Origin: WJMT01 sp964599635
GTDB lineage: Bacteria > Acidobacteriota > Aminicenantia > Aminicenantales > Aminicenantaceae
Reading direction: 5' to 3'
Length of the DNA stretch: 64,000 nt
Assembly: GCA_964599635.1 (NCBI GenBank)
Contig: CAZRGM010000039.1
Span: forward strand, 124,001 to 188,000
Under the pieces are notes generated by a model that was given only the letters and a program-made list of their open reading frames with translations, did not search any database and was not told the DNA's origin. The stretch's first letter is position 1. Each line of letters starts with the position of its first letter. Of this stretch, positions 54,637 through 63,661 are shown in pieces. The position numbers and the translations under genes were made by a program.

Positions 54637-54670
54637 CAATAATTAAGTTTATAAATTATGGAAAGATTGC

Positions 54671-54907
54671 ATGGTCAGTTTAATAAGATCGCCCAAAGGG
54701 CGACGGTTAAGAATTGTCAATATATCAGGCGGAGCTGAAGTTCGCCGGAGGCTTTTTTCGTTAGGTATACATAAAGATAATATCATAGCATTAGATTCCT
54801 TTAGTCTGTTTAGGGGACCCGTGCTTATCAAGAATATCACTTCAGGCACATCTGTGGCTATCGGTCGAGGAATCGCCAGTAAAATAATGGTTGATATTGT
54901 TGAATAA
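54671..54907 (+). CDS. feoA: FeoA ferrous-iron transport accessory protein
   Basis: A 78-residue SH3-like FeoA-domain protein: GGAEVRRRLFSLGIHKDNII is the family core, ending in a strand with GRGIASKIMVDI. FeoA binds the G-domain side of FeoB. It overlaps the feoB start by up to 17 bp. Confidence 0.88.
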   Translation: MVSLIRSPKGRRLRIVNISGGAEVRRRLFSLGIHKDNIIALDSFSLFRGPVLIKNITSGTSVAIGRGIASKIMVDIVE

Positions 54908-56843
54908 AAAAGAAAATGTTCCTGATATAGTATTCATTGGTCAGCCCAATAGTGGGAAAAGCACTTTATTTAATTCGATAGCAGGATTTAAAGCGGTTAC
55001 ATCAAATTTTCCAGGAACCACTGTCAAACACACTCATAGTAAGGTTACAGTCGGGGGAAGATTATTCAACATCATAGATTTGCCCGGGACCTATTCTCTG
55101 AATCCTGCGGATGAAGCAGAAAAAGTTGCCCTCACTCATCTTTTTAAAGAGAAACCTGATTTGGTAGTCAACGTTGTGGACGCATCCATACTTGGAAGAA
55201 GTCTTGAAATGACTTTGGAGTTATTAGAACTCGAGTATCCCATGGTCGTTGCTTTGAATATGATGGATCTAGCGGAAAAAAAAGGCATAGAAGTGGATGT
55301 CAAAAAGTTAGAAGACATGCTTGGAGTTCCTGTCATTCCAACCATTGCTTCTCATGGAAGAGGTGTTAAGGAGCTGTTGGAGAAAGGGACTCACATTCTA
55401 GATTCAGGGTTAAAATCGAAAAGACTTATCTGGTCCAAAGATGTCGAGGATGTGATTAAGGACGTGGAGAAATTGATTCCAGATGAATTTGAGTCCGTTG
55501 CTAATAAAAGATTCACCGCTATCAAATCCATTGAGCTGGATAGGCCATCTTTTAACCGAATGATTGAGGAGATCAGTGTTTCGTTAAAAGAGGGAATAGT
55601 TAAAGCTAGAAAAAAGTTACAAAAGACTCATGATGTCCCTGCGTATGAAGTGATTGCTGCGGGAAGACATCATCTTGCGCTCAAAATTTTTGAACAGTGC
55701 TGTAAGTTAACTCGTAGGAAAAAAGCCAGTGCTTCTGAGAGGATTGATGATGTGATTATGCATCCATTTTGGGGATACTTTATCCTTCTGGGTGTTTTTG
55801 TTGCTTTTTTTCTTGCCATTTTTTTGGTTGCTAGCCCGATTGAAGAAGGACTTCTAGGCCCTCTAGAAGCTTTAAGAGAAGCTCTCCCAGATTTATTCGG
55901 GAAGGGTATTATATTTTATATCATAGATGGTCTTATCCAAGGGATAGCTGGGGGAGTTGTCATTGTGCTCCCATATTTCATACCTCTTCTTCTGCTCATG
56001 TCATTCTTTGAGGATATTGGGTATTTGTCCAGAGTGGGGTTTTTAATGGACTCTTTGATGCATAAGATAGGGCTTCACGGGAAATCTATCTCTCCCTTTA
56101 TACTCGGTTTTGGATGCAATGTCCCTGCAATTGTTTCAACCCGTATTCTTGAATCGAGACGTGATAAAATCATCACAGCGCTGTTAATTCCTTTCATTCC
56201 TTGTTCAGCAAGAACAACAATTATATTAGCCTTGGTTGCTTTTTACTTAGGTCCTGAATGGGCGATTGGTTTTTATTTTTTTAACATGCTTTTAGTAGCT
56301 GTTTTAGCCAGGATCATTTCATTATTTTTCAAAAAACCTTCTCCAGGTCTTATACTAGAGATACCTTCTTTAAAAGTTCCGTCTTTTTCAAATATAATTC
56401 GAAAAGTCTATTTTCAATTAAAATCTTTCCTTGTGTTTGCTTGGCCTATTTTGATTGCCGGAAGTGTTTTTTTGGGTTTCCTTCAGTTCTTTCATGTAGA
56501 CAATATCATTAATACGATTTTTTCGCCTGTAGTTCATTATATTTTGGGTTTACCAAAAGAATTGGGAGTCACTCTGATATTTGGGTTTTTAAGAAAAGAG
56601 TTATCGCTTATTATGATGCTTCAGGCACTGGGAGTCAATTACAGTCAGATTTTAACAGTTGTTTCTCAACAGCAGATCATTGTATTCACGATATTTCTCA
56701 GTTTCTTTATTCCTTGCCTAGCCACAGTGGCTATAATTTGGAAAGAAATAGGAAGAAGGTGGGCATTTATATCCATCCTCTTAAATACTTCAGTGGCCTT
56801 ATTAATTAGTTTCATTGCAAGACTGATCTTTATAGGAACCTGA
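54891..56843 (+). CDS. feoB: FeoB ferrous-iron transporter
   Basis: Inner-membrane Fe(II) transporter with an N-terminal GTPase: GQPNSGKST (G1), FPGTT (G2), DLPG (G3), NMMD (G4). Then about eight transmembrane segments with the two family gate regions, including a core FILGFGCNVPAI with its conserved Cys and a FIPCSAR motif in the second Gate part. Length 650 is normal without FeoC fusion. Start: TTG 54891 or TTG 54900, both within feoA; weak ribosome context suggests coupling. Confidence 0.93.
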   Translation: MILLNKKENVPDIVFIGQPNSGKSTLFNSIAGFKAVTSNFPGTTVKHTHSKVTVGGRLFNIIDLPGTYSLNPADEAEKVALTHLFKEKPDLVVNVVDASILGRSLEMTLELLELEYPMVVALNMMDLAEKKGIEVDVKKLEDMLGVPVIPTIASHGRGVKELLEKGTHILDSGLKSKRLIWSKDVEDVIKDVEKLIPDEFESVANKRFTAIKSIELDRPSFNRMIEEISVSLKEGIVKARKKLQKTHDVPAYEVIAAGRHHLALKIFEQCCKLTRRKKASASERIDDVIMHPFWGYFILLGVFVAFFLAIFLVASPIEEGLLGPLEALREALPDLFGKGIIFYIIDGLIQGIAGGVVIVLPYFIPLLLLMSFFEDIGYLSRVGFLMDSLMHKIGLHGKSISPFILGFGCNVPAIVSTRILESRRDKIITALLIPFIPCSARTTIILALVAFYLGPEWAIGFYFFNMLLVAVLARIISLFFKKPSPGLILEIPSLKVPSFSNIIRKVYFQLKSFLVFAWPILIAGSVFLGFLQFFHVDNIINTIFSPVVHYILGLPKELGVTLIFGFLRKELSLIMMLQALGVNYSQILTVVSQQQIIVFTIFLSFFIPCLATVAIIWKEIGRRWAFISILLNTSVALLISFIARLIFIGT

Positions 56844-56860
56844 TCTCTCTGTGAGTTTAT

Positions 56861-56885
56861 CTGAACTATTCATAAAAAAAAGGCT
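56861..56885 (+). repeat. left-end copy of the dispersed repeat
   Basis: CTGAACTATTCATAAAAAAA followed by AGGC, near the 3' end of feoB. Matches the left-end core; no right end is seen. Confidence 0.5.
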
Positions 56886-56911
56886 TTGAATTCTATGAAA
56901 TAGTTATAAGA

Positions 56912-58141
56912 TTATGTGACATGTTTTATTTCATCTGAAAATCTTTGATATTCTCCAGATGAATAAATAAGATCTATTCCTTTGAATAAATCATCGATTT
57001 CTTTTTCTTCATTATAGAAGTGAGGACCAACCCGGATAATATCCTCTTTATTTGTTCGCCCTTTTCTGAAGTCGACAAGTATTTTTTTGAGTTCAAGGGC
57101 CTGCTTGACTTGGAAAGCAAAAGGGAGATTCAATGAGACAGCTCCTCCTCTTAGTTCGTTCTGCAGCGGAGACTGAATTGAGAATCCTCTTTCTTCTGCT
57201 TTTTTGATAATTTTTGTTGTCATTGAAATGGACTTTTTTCGGATATTTTTTATGCCAACTTTTTTTAGAATATTCAGTCCGGCTGTCGCGGTGTAAAGAG
57301 AGGGGATAGAAGGAGTTCCAGACATAAAGCGGTATGGACCGGAGGTATATTTTAGATTCAGGTCAAATTTGAAGGGATTTTTATGAGCCATCCATCCCGT
57401 AAGACTAGGTTCACCTTTTTCAGCCAATTCAGGGCGGATATATAAAAAAGCATTGCCTGGCCCCCCACAAAGCCATTTGAGACATCCTCCTATATAGAAA
57501 TCTATTCCGGATTCCTTAAGATTTACCGGAATAATTCCTGGAGCATGATAACCGTCAATAACAGTCATGGCTCCTACTTTTTTTGACTTTTTTACCAATG
57601 AATGAATATTTTGAATAAGGGAGCTTTTAAAGGCTACATGTGATATGGCAACGAAAAGAGTTTTATCGTCAATTCTTTGGGTGATTTTTTCCCCGTCTAA
57701 TTGGAATGGATTTTTAGCTTTAATGATTTCTAATTTCCAGCCCATAAATTGGGCTATTTTTGAAACAGCATAGATTGAGGACGGGAAATCTAGTTCAGTC
57801 ATGATTATTTTGTCTCTATGAGGGTCTTGATCAATGAATTTTGTAGAAAGAGCTACCCAGTGAGAAACGGTTGCATTGGGCATCATAGTGAGACTGTGTT
57901 TTTCTGCATTAAGGAATTCCTCAATTTGGCTGCTGATTTTTTTTGACAGATCCCACCATTCTTTTTTCCAAGCACTCACTCCCTCATTAGCCCATAGATT
58001 ATAATAACGCTCCAGTCCCTTTTTGGCTTCTTTAGGAACCGCACCCAGAGAATTACTTATTAAGTAAACACAGTCTTTTAAAATGGGAAATTCATTGCGT
58101 ATCAATGAAATGTGATTTTTTAAGTCGTATGCATTTTTCAT
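56912..58141 (-). CDS. kynureninase-like PLP enzyme (aminotransferase class V fold)
   Basis: PLP-dependent fold type I protein closest to kynureninase: YLISNSLGAVPKEA near the start, VIDGYHAPGIIPVNL with the PLP-binding Asp, and GGCLKWLCGGPGNAFLYIRP with Lys222 as the Schiff-base lysine. Length 409. No other kynurenine-pathway genes are in the window, so the real substrate could be another beta-elimination or desulfurase-like reaction. Stands alone on the minus strand. Confidence 0.78.
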   Translation of the reverse strand: MKNAYDLKNHISLIRNEFPILKDCVYLISNSLGAVPKEAKKGLERYYNLWANEGVSAWKKEWWDLSKKISSQIEEFLNAEKHSLTMMPNATVSHWVALSTKFIDQDPHRDKIIMTELDFPSSIYAVSKIAQFMGWKLEIIKAKNPFQLDGEKITQRIDDKTLFVAISHVAFKSSLIQNIHSLVKKSKKVGAMTVIDGYHAPGIIPVNLKESGIDFYIGGCLKWLCGGPGNAFLYIRPELAEKGEPSLTGWMAHKNPFKFDLNLKYTSGPYRFMSGTPSIPSLYTATAGLNILKKVGIKNIRKKSISMTTKIIKKAEERGFSIQSPLQNELRGGAVSLNLPFAFQVKQALELKKILVDFRKGRTNKEDIIRVGPHFYNEEKEIDDLFKGIDLIYSSGEYQRFSDEIKHVT

Positions 58142-58164
58142 GATTTCTTCCTAAAGACTATTAA

Positions 58165-58189
58165 CCTGTTCATAAAAAAATGGTGATCC
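58165..58189 (+). repeat. left-end copy of the dispersed repeat (short)
   Basis: CCTGTTCATAAAAAAATGG then TGATC, lacking seven bases of the usual CCTGAATTATTCAT end but keeping the core. Upstream of the kynureninase-like gene start. Confidence 0.5.
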
Positions 58190-58237
58190 TTTACCTGAAT
58201 TGTTTTTCAGCATATTTTACTGAGAAATTTTTGAATT

Positions 58238-60031
58238 TCAAAATGTTTTTTTATTCAGAAATGATTTAAAATTTTTGGCAGCCTTTTTCCCAATAATTTT
58301 TATTATTTCATTTTGGGGGGCATGAATCATTGCTTTTAGACTCCCGTATTTCTCAAGGAGAGCTGATTTTCGTTTTTGACCAATGCCCGGGATGTTATCT
58401 AAATAAGATTCAAAACTTTTATCTTTGCGCAGTTTGCGATGAAAACTTATGGCAAAACGGTGAGCTTCATTACGAACGTATTGAAGAAGCTTTAGAGAAG
58501 ATGACGTTCTGTCTAATTTGATTCCTTCTTTTTTAAGGTCAGTGAATATGATTTCTTCTTTTTTAGCAAGAGAGATAACAGGAATTTTAGAAAGGTTAAG
58601 CCCCTTGAGAGCTAGCTGAGCTGACTTGAGCTGTCCTTTTCCTCCGTCTATAAGAATAAGGTCAGGAAGTTTAATTTTATTTTCTGCTAATTTTTTATAT
58701 CTTCGATGAACAACTTCCTGGATGCTATGTGTATCATCAGGGCCTTTAACCGTCCTGATTTTATATTTTCTGTAGTCTTTTTTATAAGGTTTAGCTTCTC
58801 TAAAGACCACCACAGACCCTACAGATTCTTTTCCTTGAGTGTTTGAAACATCGATTCCTTCGATGACATCAGGTATTGACTTCAGGTTGAGAGTCATCTG
58901 CAGTTCTTTTAAGGGATTGGATTTTATGATTTTTTTCAGAAGGTTCATTTCAGCGTTTCGGATAGCTAAGTCCACCATTTTTTTATTATTTCCTCTTTGA
59001 GGGACTGTCAGCTTAATGACTTTATGACTGATGAAATAGAGCTTTTTGGCCAACTTGTCTGTTTTTACAGGATAGAAAGGGAGGAGAATTGTATCCGGAA
59101 TATCGGTTTTGTTTAAATAAAATTCAATTATCTGATTATAAAGGATTTTTTTATCAGGCGTTTTTTGTTCGTAAAGGGTCCAGCTTACAGATTCTACGAC
59201 TTTACCTTTCCGCATCATAAAAACATAGAGAACAATTGTATTTTGTTTTCGACAAAATCCAAATGTATCTTTATTCTCTTTCTTAACAGAAATAATTTTA
59301 GGCTTGAATTTTATCTGTTCAATAGAATAGATAAGATCTCTCAATTGCTTTGCTTTTTCAAAATCCAGGTTTTTAGAAGCCTCGGCCATTCTTTTTTCTA
59401 ATTGATTTTTGAGCGTTTCAGTTTTTCCTTCTAGGAAAAGGAGGGCATCATTTACATTTTGTCTATATTCCGATTCAGAAATAAAGCCAACACAGGGAGC
59501 GGAACATTGGTTTATGTCATATTCCAAACAGGGCCTTTTTCTTGTGCCTGGGATGGCTTCCTTACAACTTCTCAGACCAAATTGTTTGTTGATGAGTTGG
59601 ATTGCTTTACGGGCTGAAGAGGCGGGTGTAAAGGGTCCAAAATATGTTGCTTTGTCTGATTCTGTCCTCCGACAGAGAAAAATGCCTGGATATCTATCCT
59701 GAGTGGTGACCTTAATATAAGGATAGCTTTTGTCATCTTTCAACCTAAAATTGAATTTTGGCTGAACCTGTCTAATAAAATTATTTTCGAGAAAGAAGGC
59801 TTCTCGTTCTGAGTCCGTGATGATATAGTCAATATCATCAGTTTCATTTAACAGTTTATGAATTCTGGGATCAGAGAATGAAGAGAAATAAGATTTAACT
59901 CGTTCTCTAAGAGACCGGGCCTTCCCTATATATATAGGGTTGTTGTTTTGATCTTTAAATAGATATATTCCGGGTTTTGAGGGGAGTTGATAAACTTTTT
60001 TTCTTAAATTTTGTCTTTTTTTATCCAGCAT
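58238..60031 (-). CDS. uvrC: UvrABC excinuclease subunit C
   Basis: Nucleotide-excision nuclease making both incisions. N-terminal GIY-YIG domain: PSKPGIYLFKDQ and PIYIGKARSLRERV; a central UvrB-binding UVR helix pair (NLDFEKAKQLRDLIYSIEQI); an RNase H-like C-terminal nuclease with IEGIDVSNTQGKESVGSVVVF and ILIDGGKGQLKSA; and a helix-hairpin-helix end IPGIGQKRKSALLEKYG. Length 597. Starts 1 bp after uvrB stop, an operon. Confidence 0.96.
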   Translation of the reverse strand: MLDKKRQNLRKKVYQLPSKPGIYLFKDQNNNPIYIGKARSLRERVKSYFSSFSDPRIHKLLNETDDIDYIITDSEREAFFLENNFIRQVQPKFNFRLKDDKSYPYIKVTTQDRYPGIFLCRRTESDKATYFGPFTPASSARKAIQLINKQFGLRSCKEAIPGTRKRPCLEYDINQCSAPCVGFISESEYRQNVNDALLFLEGKTETLKNQLEKRMAEASKNLDFEKAKQLRDLIYSIEQIKFKPKIISVKKENKDTFGFCRKQNTIVLYVFMMRKGKVVESVSWTLYEQKTPDKKILYNQIIEFYLNKTDIPDTILLPFYPVKTDKLAKKLYFISHKVIKLTVPQRGNNKKMVDLAIRNAEMNLLKKIIKSNPLKELQMTLNLKSIPDVIEGIDVSNTQGKESVGSVVVFREAKPYKKDYRKYKIRTVKGPDDTHSIQEVVHRRYKKLAENKIKLPDLILIDGGKGQLKSAQLALKGLNLSKIPVISLAKKEEIIFTDLKKEGIKLDRTSSSLKLLQYVRNEAHRFAISFHRKLRKDKSFESYLDNIPGIGQKRKSALLEKYGSLKAMIHAPQNEIIKIIGKKAAKNFKSFLNKKTF

Positions 60032-60032
60032 T

Positions 60033-62024
60033 TTATATTTGATTTAGTTCAAGTTTTTGAAGTTTATACAATTGATCTCGGTATTTAGCGGCTCGTTCAA
60101 ATTCAAGATTTTTTGCTGCCAGGTTCATCATTTTTTTGAGTTTTCTTATTTTTTTATTCAGCTCTTCCGGAGACATGTATTTGAGGCTTTCTTCAGAAAT
60201 TTCTGGATACTGGAAGTAATCTTTTTCATAGACACTATTCAGTATATCATCAATGTTTTTCTTAATGGATTTGGGAGTTATGTTATTTTTTTTGTTGTAA
60301 GTCTTTTGGATTCGGCGCCTTCGATTTGTTTCTTCCACGGCACATCGGATTGAGTCAGTGAGTGTGTCTGCATAAAGGATGGCTTTGCCTGAAATATTTC
60401 GAGCTGCTCTTCCGAATGTCTGGATCAGAGAAGTTGATGAACGAAGAAAACCTTCTTTATCCGCATCAAGGATAGCGACTAAAGAGACTTCTGGAAGATC
60501 TAAACCTTCTCTCAAAAGGTTTATACCTACTAAAGTATCAAATTTTCCTTTTCTCAGATCTCTCAGAATCTTTACTCTATCGAGAGTGTTAATATCAGAA
60601 TGAAGAAATCGCACTTTGATCCCTAACTCATGATAATATCTTGCGAGGTCCTCGGCCATTTTTTTTGTTAATGTGGTGATAAGGATTCGTTCATTATTTT
60701 TAGCTCTCTTTTTTATCTCGTCCATAAGGTCATCTATTTGTCCTTTAACGGGACGAATCTCTATTTCAGGATCAATGAGTCCAGTGGGTCTTATGATTTG
60801 TTGAATATAGTGATTGTGGGTTTTAGATGATTCATAGGGCCCCGGAGTTGCAGATACGTAGATGCACTGGGATGTTTTTCTTTCGAATTCTTCAAAATTC
60901 AGTGGTCGATTGTCCAGCGCTGAAGGAAGTCTGAATCCATGTTCAATAAGAGTTAATTTCCTAGACCGGTCTCCATAATACATTCCCTTAATTTGAGGGA
61001 TTGTAACGTGTGACTCATCGATAATCGTTATAAAGTCTGAGGGGAAGTAATCGAGAAGAGTGAAAGGAGGCTCTCCCGGTTGTCTTTGGCTGAGATATAG
61101 GGAGTAATTCTCAATTCCTGGACACCATCCAAGCTCAGAGAGCATTTCAAGATCAAATTGTGTCCTTTCTTCTATCCTGGCGGCTTCTATAATCTTATTT
61201 TGTTTTTTAAAAAAATCAATTTGTTCTTTGAGCTCTTTTCGGATCTCTTTAATCGCATTCTCAAGAATGCTGTGAGGAGTCGAAAAAAAGGAATTTGGGT
61301 TTATGAGAATCTTGTTAAAAGAATCAAAAATCTTTCCCTTGAATGGATCTATGAATAATATTTTTTTGATCCTGTTCTGATCTATTTCGATTCTATACAA
61401 ATAATTTTCATAGGAAGGAAAAAGGTCGATAATATCTCCTCTGACTCTGAATGTTCCCCGTTTGAATTCATCTTCGTTTCTTTCATAATGAATATTGACA
61501 AGTTTTCTTATAAGCTCTTTTCTTGGGATCTCTTGACCTATTTGGATGGGGAAACTCATGGAATGGTATGTTTCTGGCGATCCAATCCCATATATACAAG
61601 AAACCGAAGCCACCACAATGACATCTCTTCTTTGAAAAAGAGAATTTGTGGTGTGCATTCGAAGTCGGTCAATTTCCTCGTTAATAGTAGATTCTTTGGC
61701 AATATAGGTATTTGAACTGGGAAGATAAGCTTCGGGCTGGTAGTAGTCATAATAACTGACGAAATATTCGACTGCATTTTCAGGGAAAAAATTTTTAAAT
61801 TCTTGATACAATTGAGCAGCGAGAGTTTTGTTATGTGAGATAACAAGCACAGGTTTATTTGCTTTTTTTATCACATTGGCAATAGTAAACGTTTTACCTG
61901 AGCCTGTGACGCCCATAAGGATTTGATGGCCGATGTTTTTCTTGAGTCCATTATAGATAATCTCTATGGCTCTAGGTTGGTCTCCTTTAGGAAAATATTC
62001 TGATTTAAGATTAAATTTTTTCAT
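60033..62024 (-). CDS. uvrB: UvrABC excinuclease subunit B
   Basis: DNA-damage-verification helicase-like subunit. MGVTGSGKTFTIANVI is Walker A; YYQPEAYLPSSNTYIAKE is the beta-hairpin region that opens DNA; LRMHTTNSL and RGTFRVRGDIIDLFP follow; VGINLLREGLDLPEVSLVAI and FGRAARN are helicase motifs; a C-terminal UVR domain (KNLEFERAAKYRDQL) binds UvrC. Length 663. Minus strand, leading uvrB-uvrC. Confidence 0.97.
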   Translation of the reverse strand: MKKFNLKSEYFPKGDQPRAIEIIYNGLKKNIGHQILMGVTGSGKTFTIANVIKKANKPVLVISHNKTLAAQLYQEFKNFFPENAVEYFVSYYDYYQPEAYLPSSNTYIAKESTINEEIDRLRMHTTNSLFQRRDVIVVASVSCIYGIGSPETYHSMSFPIQIGQEIPRKELIRKLVNIHYERNEDEFKRGTFRVRGDIIDLFPSYENYLYRIEIDQNRIKKILFIDPFKGKIFDSFNKILINPNSFFSTPHSILENAIKEIRKELKEQIDFFKKQNKIIEAARIEERTQFDLEMLSELGWCPGIENYSLYLSQRQPGEPPFTLLDYFPSDFITIIDESHVTIPQIKGMYYGDRSRKLTLIEHGFRLPSALDNRPLNFEEFERKTSQCIYVSATPGPYESSKTHNHYIQQIIRPTGLIDPEIEIRPVKGQIDDLMDEIKKRAKNNERILITTLTKKMAEDLARYYHELGIKVRFLHSDINTLDRVKILRDLRKGKFDTLVGINLLREGLDLPEVSLVAILDADKEGFLRSSTSLIQTFGRAARNISGKAILYADTLTDSIRCAVEETNRRRRIQKTYNKKNNITPKSIKKNIDDILNSVYEKDYFQYPEISEESLKYMSPEELNKKIRKLKKMMNLAAKNLEFERAAKYRDQLYKLQKLELNQI

Positions 62025-62109
62025 ACATTACAAATTATAACAAATTAGCCCTTATAATCTAAGTTAGCTGAAGGAAAAGAAAATAATTCATATAACGCTA
62101 GAAATCATA

Positions 62110-62139
62110 TTGACAATATCTTAAAATCAATTTTATAAT
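62110..62139 (+). promoter_or_regulatory. sigma-70-type promoter of the CsgG-like lipoprotein
   Basis: TTGACA (62110-62115), 18 bp spacer, TATAAT (62134-62139), 20 bp before ATG 62160 with AAAGGAGGAAA between. Confidence 0.55.
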
Positions 62140-62159
62140 CAAGAAAAAAAGGAGGAAAA

Positions 62160-62918
62160 ATGAAAAGAATTATTGGACTTATGGGAGTATGCGTGATTTT
62201 ACTCTGGATTTGTTCTTGTGAACCAACGACAACAACCCGAGTCACATCCACAGGAGGCCCTTCCATTGATGAAGCCCAGGCTGAAGACTACAATGGCCCT
62301 AAAGCGAGGCTGGGGGTCGGTGAGTTTACAGATAAGACAGCCAAAGGAGGCGGAGCCAACAGCTGGTTTAATATTTTCGGAATGCAGTGGGCTCAAATCG
62401 GAGAAGGAATGAGAGATATGCTGACCACAGCTCTTTTTAATACAAACCGATATATTGTAATTGAGAGAGAACAGCTGGATACTGTTCTTGCAGAACAGGA
62501 TTTGGGAGCTTCCGGAAGGGTGAAAAAAGGAACAGAAGCCAAAATTGGAGAAGTCTATGGAGCCGATTTAATCATCACAGCCGCAGTTACAGAATTTGAA
62601 GGAACCAAACAAGGAATAGGCGGTGGCACCAGAGTTCTGGGAGTTAGCCTAGGGGGTGGAATGAAAAAAGGCCATGTGGCTATGGATATCCGTATCATTG
62701 ATGCCAATACTTCACAAATCGTGGCGGCTACAAGTGTAGAGGGCGATGCGAAAAGTTTTGGATTAGGCGGAGCGACTAATATTGGAGGTTCTCTTCCTGT
62801 AGCTTTGGGAGGTCTTAGCAAGACTCCATTGGAAAAAGCCATCAGATCATGCATCCAGGCTGCTGTGGACTATATTGTCACAAAGACACCTCAAAGCTAT
62901 TACAGATATGATAAGTAA
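62160..62918 (+). CDS. CsgG/HfaB-family exported lipoprotein
   Basis: Lipoprotein signal with lipobox ICSC (Cys about residue 20). The mature domain is the CsgG-type: RLGVGEFTDKTAKGGG, MRDMLTTALFNTNRYIVIERE, EQDLGASGRV, GADLIITAAVTEFEGTKQG, then VAMDIRIIDANTSQIVA. CsgG and relatives form oligomeric outer-membrane pores for curli or polysaccharide export, or bind at the outer membrane. No curli genes nearby, so the exported cargo is unknown. Strong ribosome site AAAGGAGGAA. Confidence 0.85.
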   Translation: MKRIIGLMGVCVILLWICSCEPTTTTRVTSTGGPSIDEAQAEDYNGPKARLGVGEFTDKTAKGGGANSWFNIFGMQWAQIGEGMRDMLTTALFNTNRYIVIEREQLDTVLAEQDLGASGRVKKGTEAKIGEVYGADLIITAAVTEFEGTKQGIGGGTRVLGVSLGGGMKKGHVAMDIRIIDANTSQIVAATSVEGDAKSFGLGGATNIGGSLPVALGGLSKTPLEKAIRSCIQAAVDYIVTKTPQSYYRYDK

Positions 62919-62993
62919 AAGGTATGTCTTAGCTAAAATTTAGTATCTGTATTGGAAAGGAAATAATAAAACTTAAAAAAAAGAAACGATTCG

Positions 62994-63377
62994 TTATGTC
63001 GATTGAATTGAGGAAAGCATTTTCACACTGCCTTTGAATTTAGCTCCCTCCATTATGGAGATCCGGTAAGCGGCGATATTCCCGGTCATCTTTCCTTCTT
63101 TGGCTATAAATACTTTACCAAAGGCATGTATATTTCCTTCTATGTTTCCTTTAATCGTGATATTTTTTACCCTAATATCGGCTTTAACATGACTTCCTAG
63201 AGCTATAAAAAGGGAGTTATTTTCAAGCAAAATCTTGCCCTGGAAACAACCGTTTATAGTCACATCTTCACTGCCTCTGAGCTCACCATTTAAATTGAGT
63301 GAAGACCCTAGACTTGACGTTTGTGGATGAGATGGATTGATAAAATCAGTTGAGTTTTCCATTTCTTTGTTTGGCAT
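62994..63377 (-). CDS. bactofilin (polymer-forming cytoskeletal protein)
   Basis: A 127-residue bactofilin: a flexible Ser/Pro-rich N-terminus (about 1-25), then short beta-helix repeats DVTINGCFQGKI, VKADIRVKNITIKGNIEGNI and AKEGKMTGNIAAYRISIMEG. Bactofilins form nucleotide-free filaments that shape the cell or locate proteins. AGGAGAT precedes ATG 63377. Confidence 0.93.
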   Translation of the reverse strand: MPNKEMENSTDFINPSHPQTSSLGSSLNLNGELRGSEDVTINGCFQGKILLENNSLFIALGSHVKADIRVKNITIKGNIEGNIHAFGKVFIAKEGKMTGNIAAYRISIMEGAKFKGSVKMLSSIQST

Positions 63378-63547
63378 GATTCATCTCCTGGGCCTTTAAG
63401 ATTTTGTGATGATTATAGATTGACAGTTTTGGGATGTCAATCAGTAAATGATCCAGGATTGTTTGTTCGTAACAAACAGGTCATGATTTAATTTTTTTTT
63501 AATACGTATATAATTTTTTGTAGTAAAAAAGTATAATCTATCAATAG

Positions 63548-63620
63548 GCGGACATAGCTCAGCAGGTAGAGCACGAGCTTCCCAAGCTCGGGGTCGCGGG
63601 TTCAAATCCCGTTGTCCGCT
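63548..63620 (+). tRNA. tRNA-Gly (anticodon CCC)
   Basis: 73-nt cloverleaf: acceptor GCGGACA/TGTCCGC with discriminator T, D-arm GCTC/GAGC, anticodon stem CGAGC/GCTCG with loop TTCCCAA (anticodon CCC), T-arm GCGGG-TTCAAAT-CCCGT. A T-run of seven follows at 63622-63628. No encoded CCA. Confidence 0.95.
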
Positions 63621-63661
63621 CTTTTTTTGGAAAAAGTTTAAATGTTTTAGGGAAATAAACG

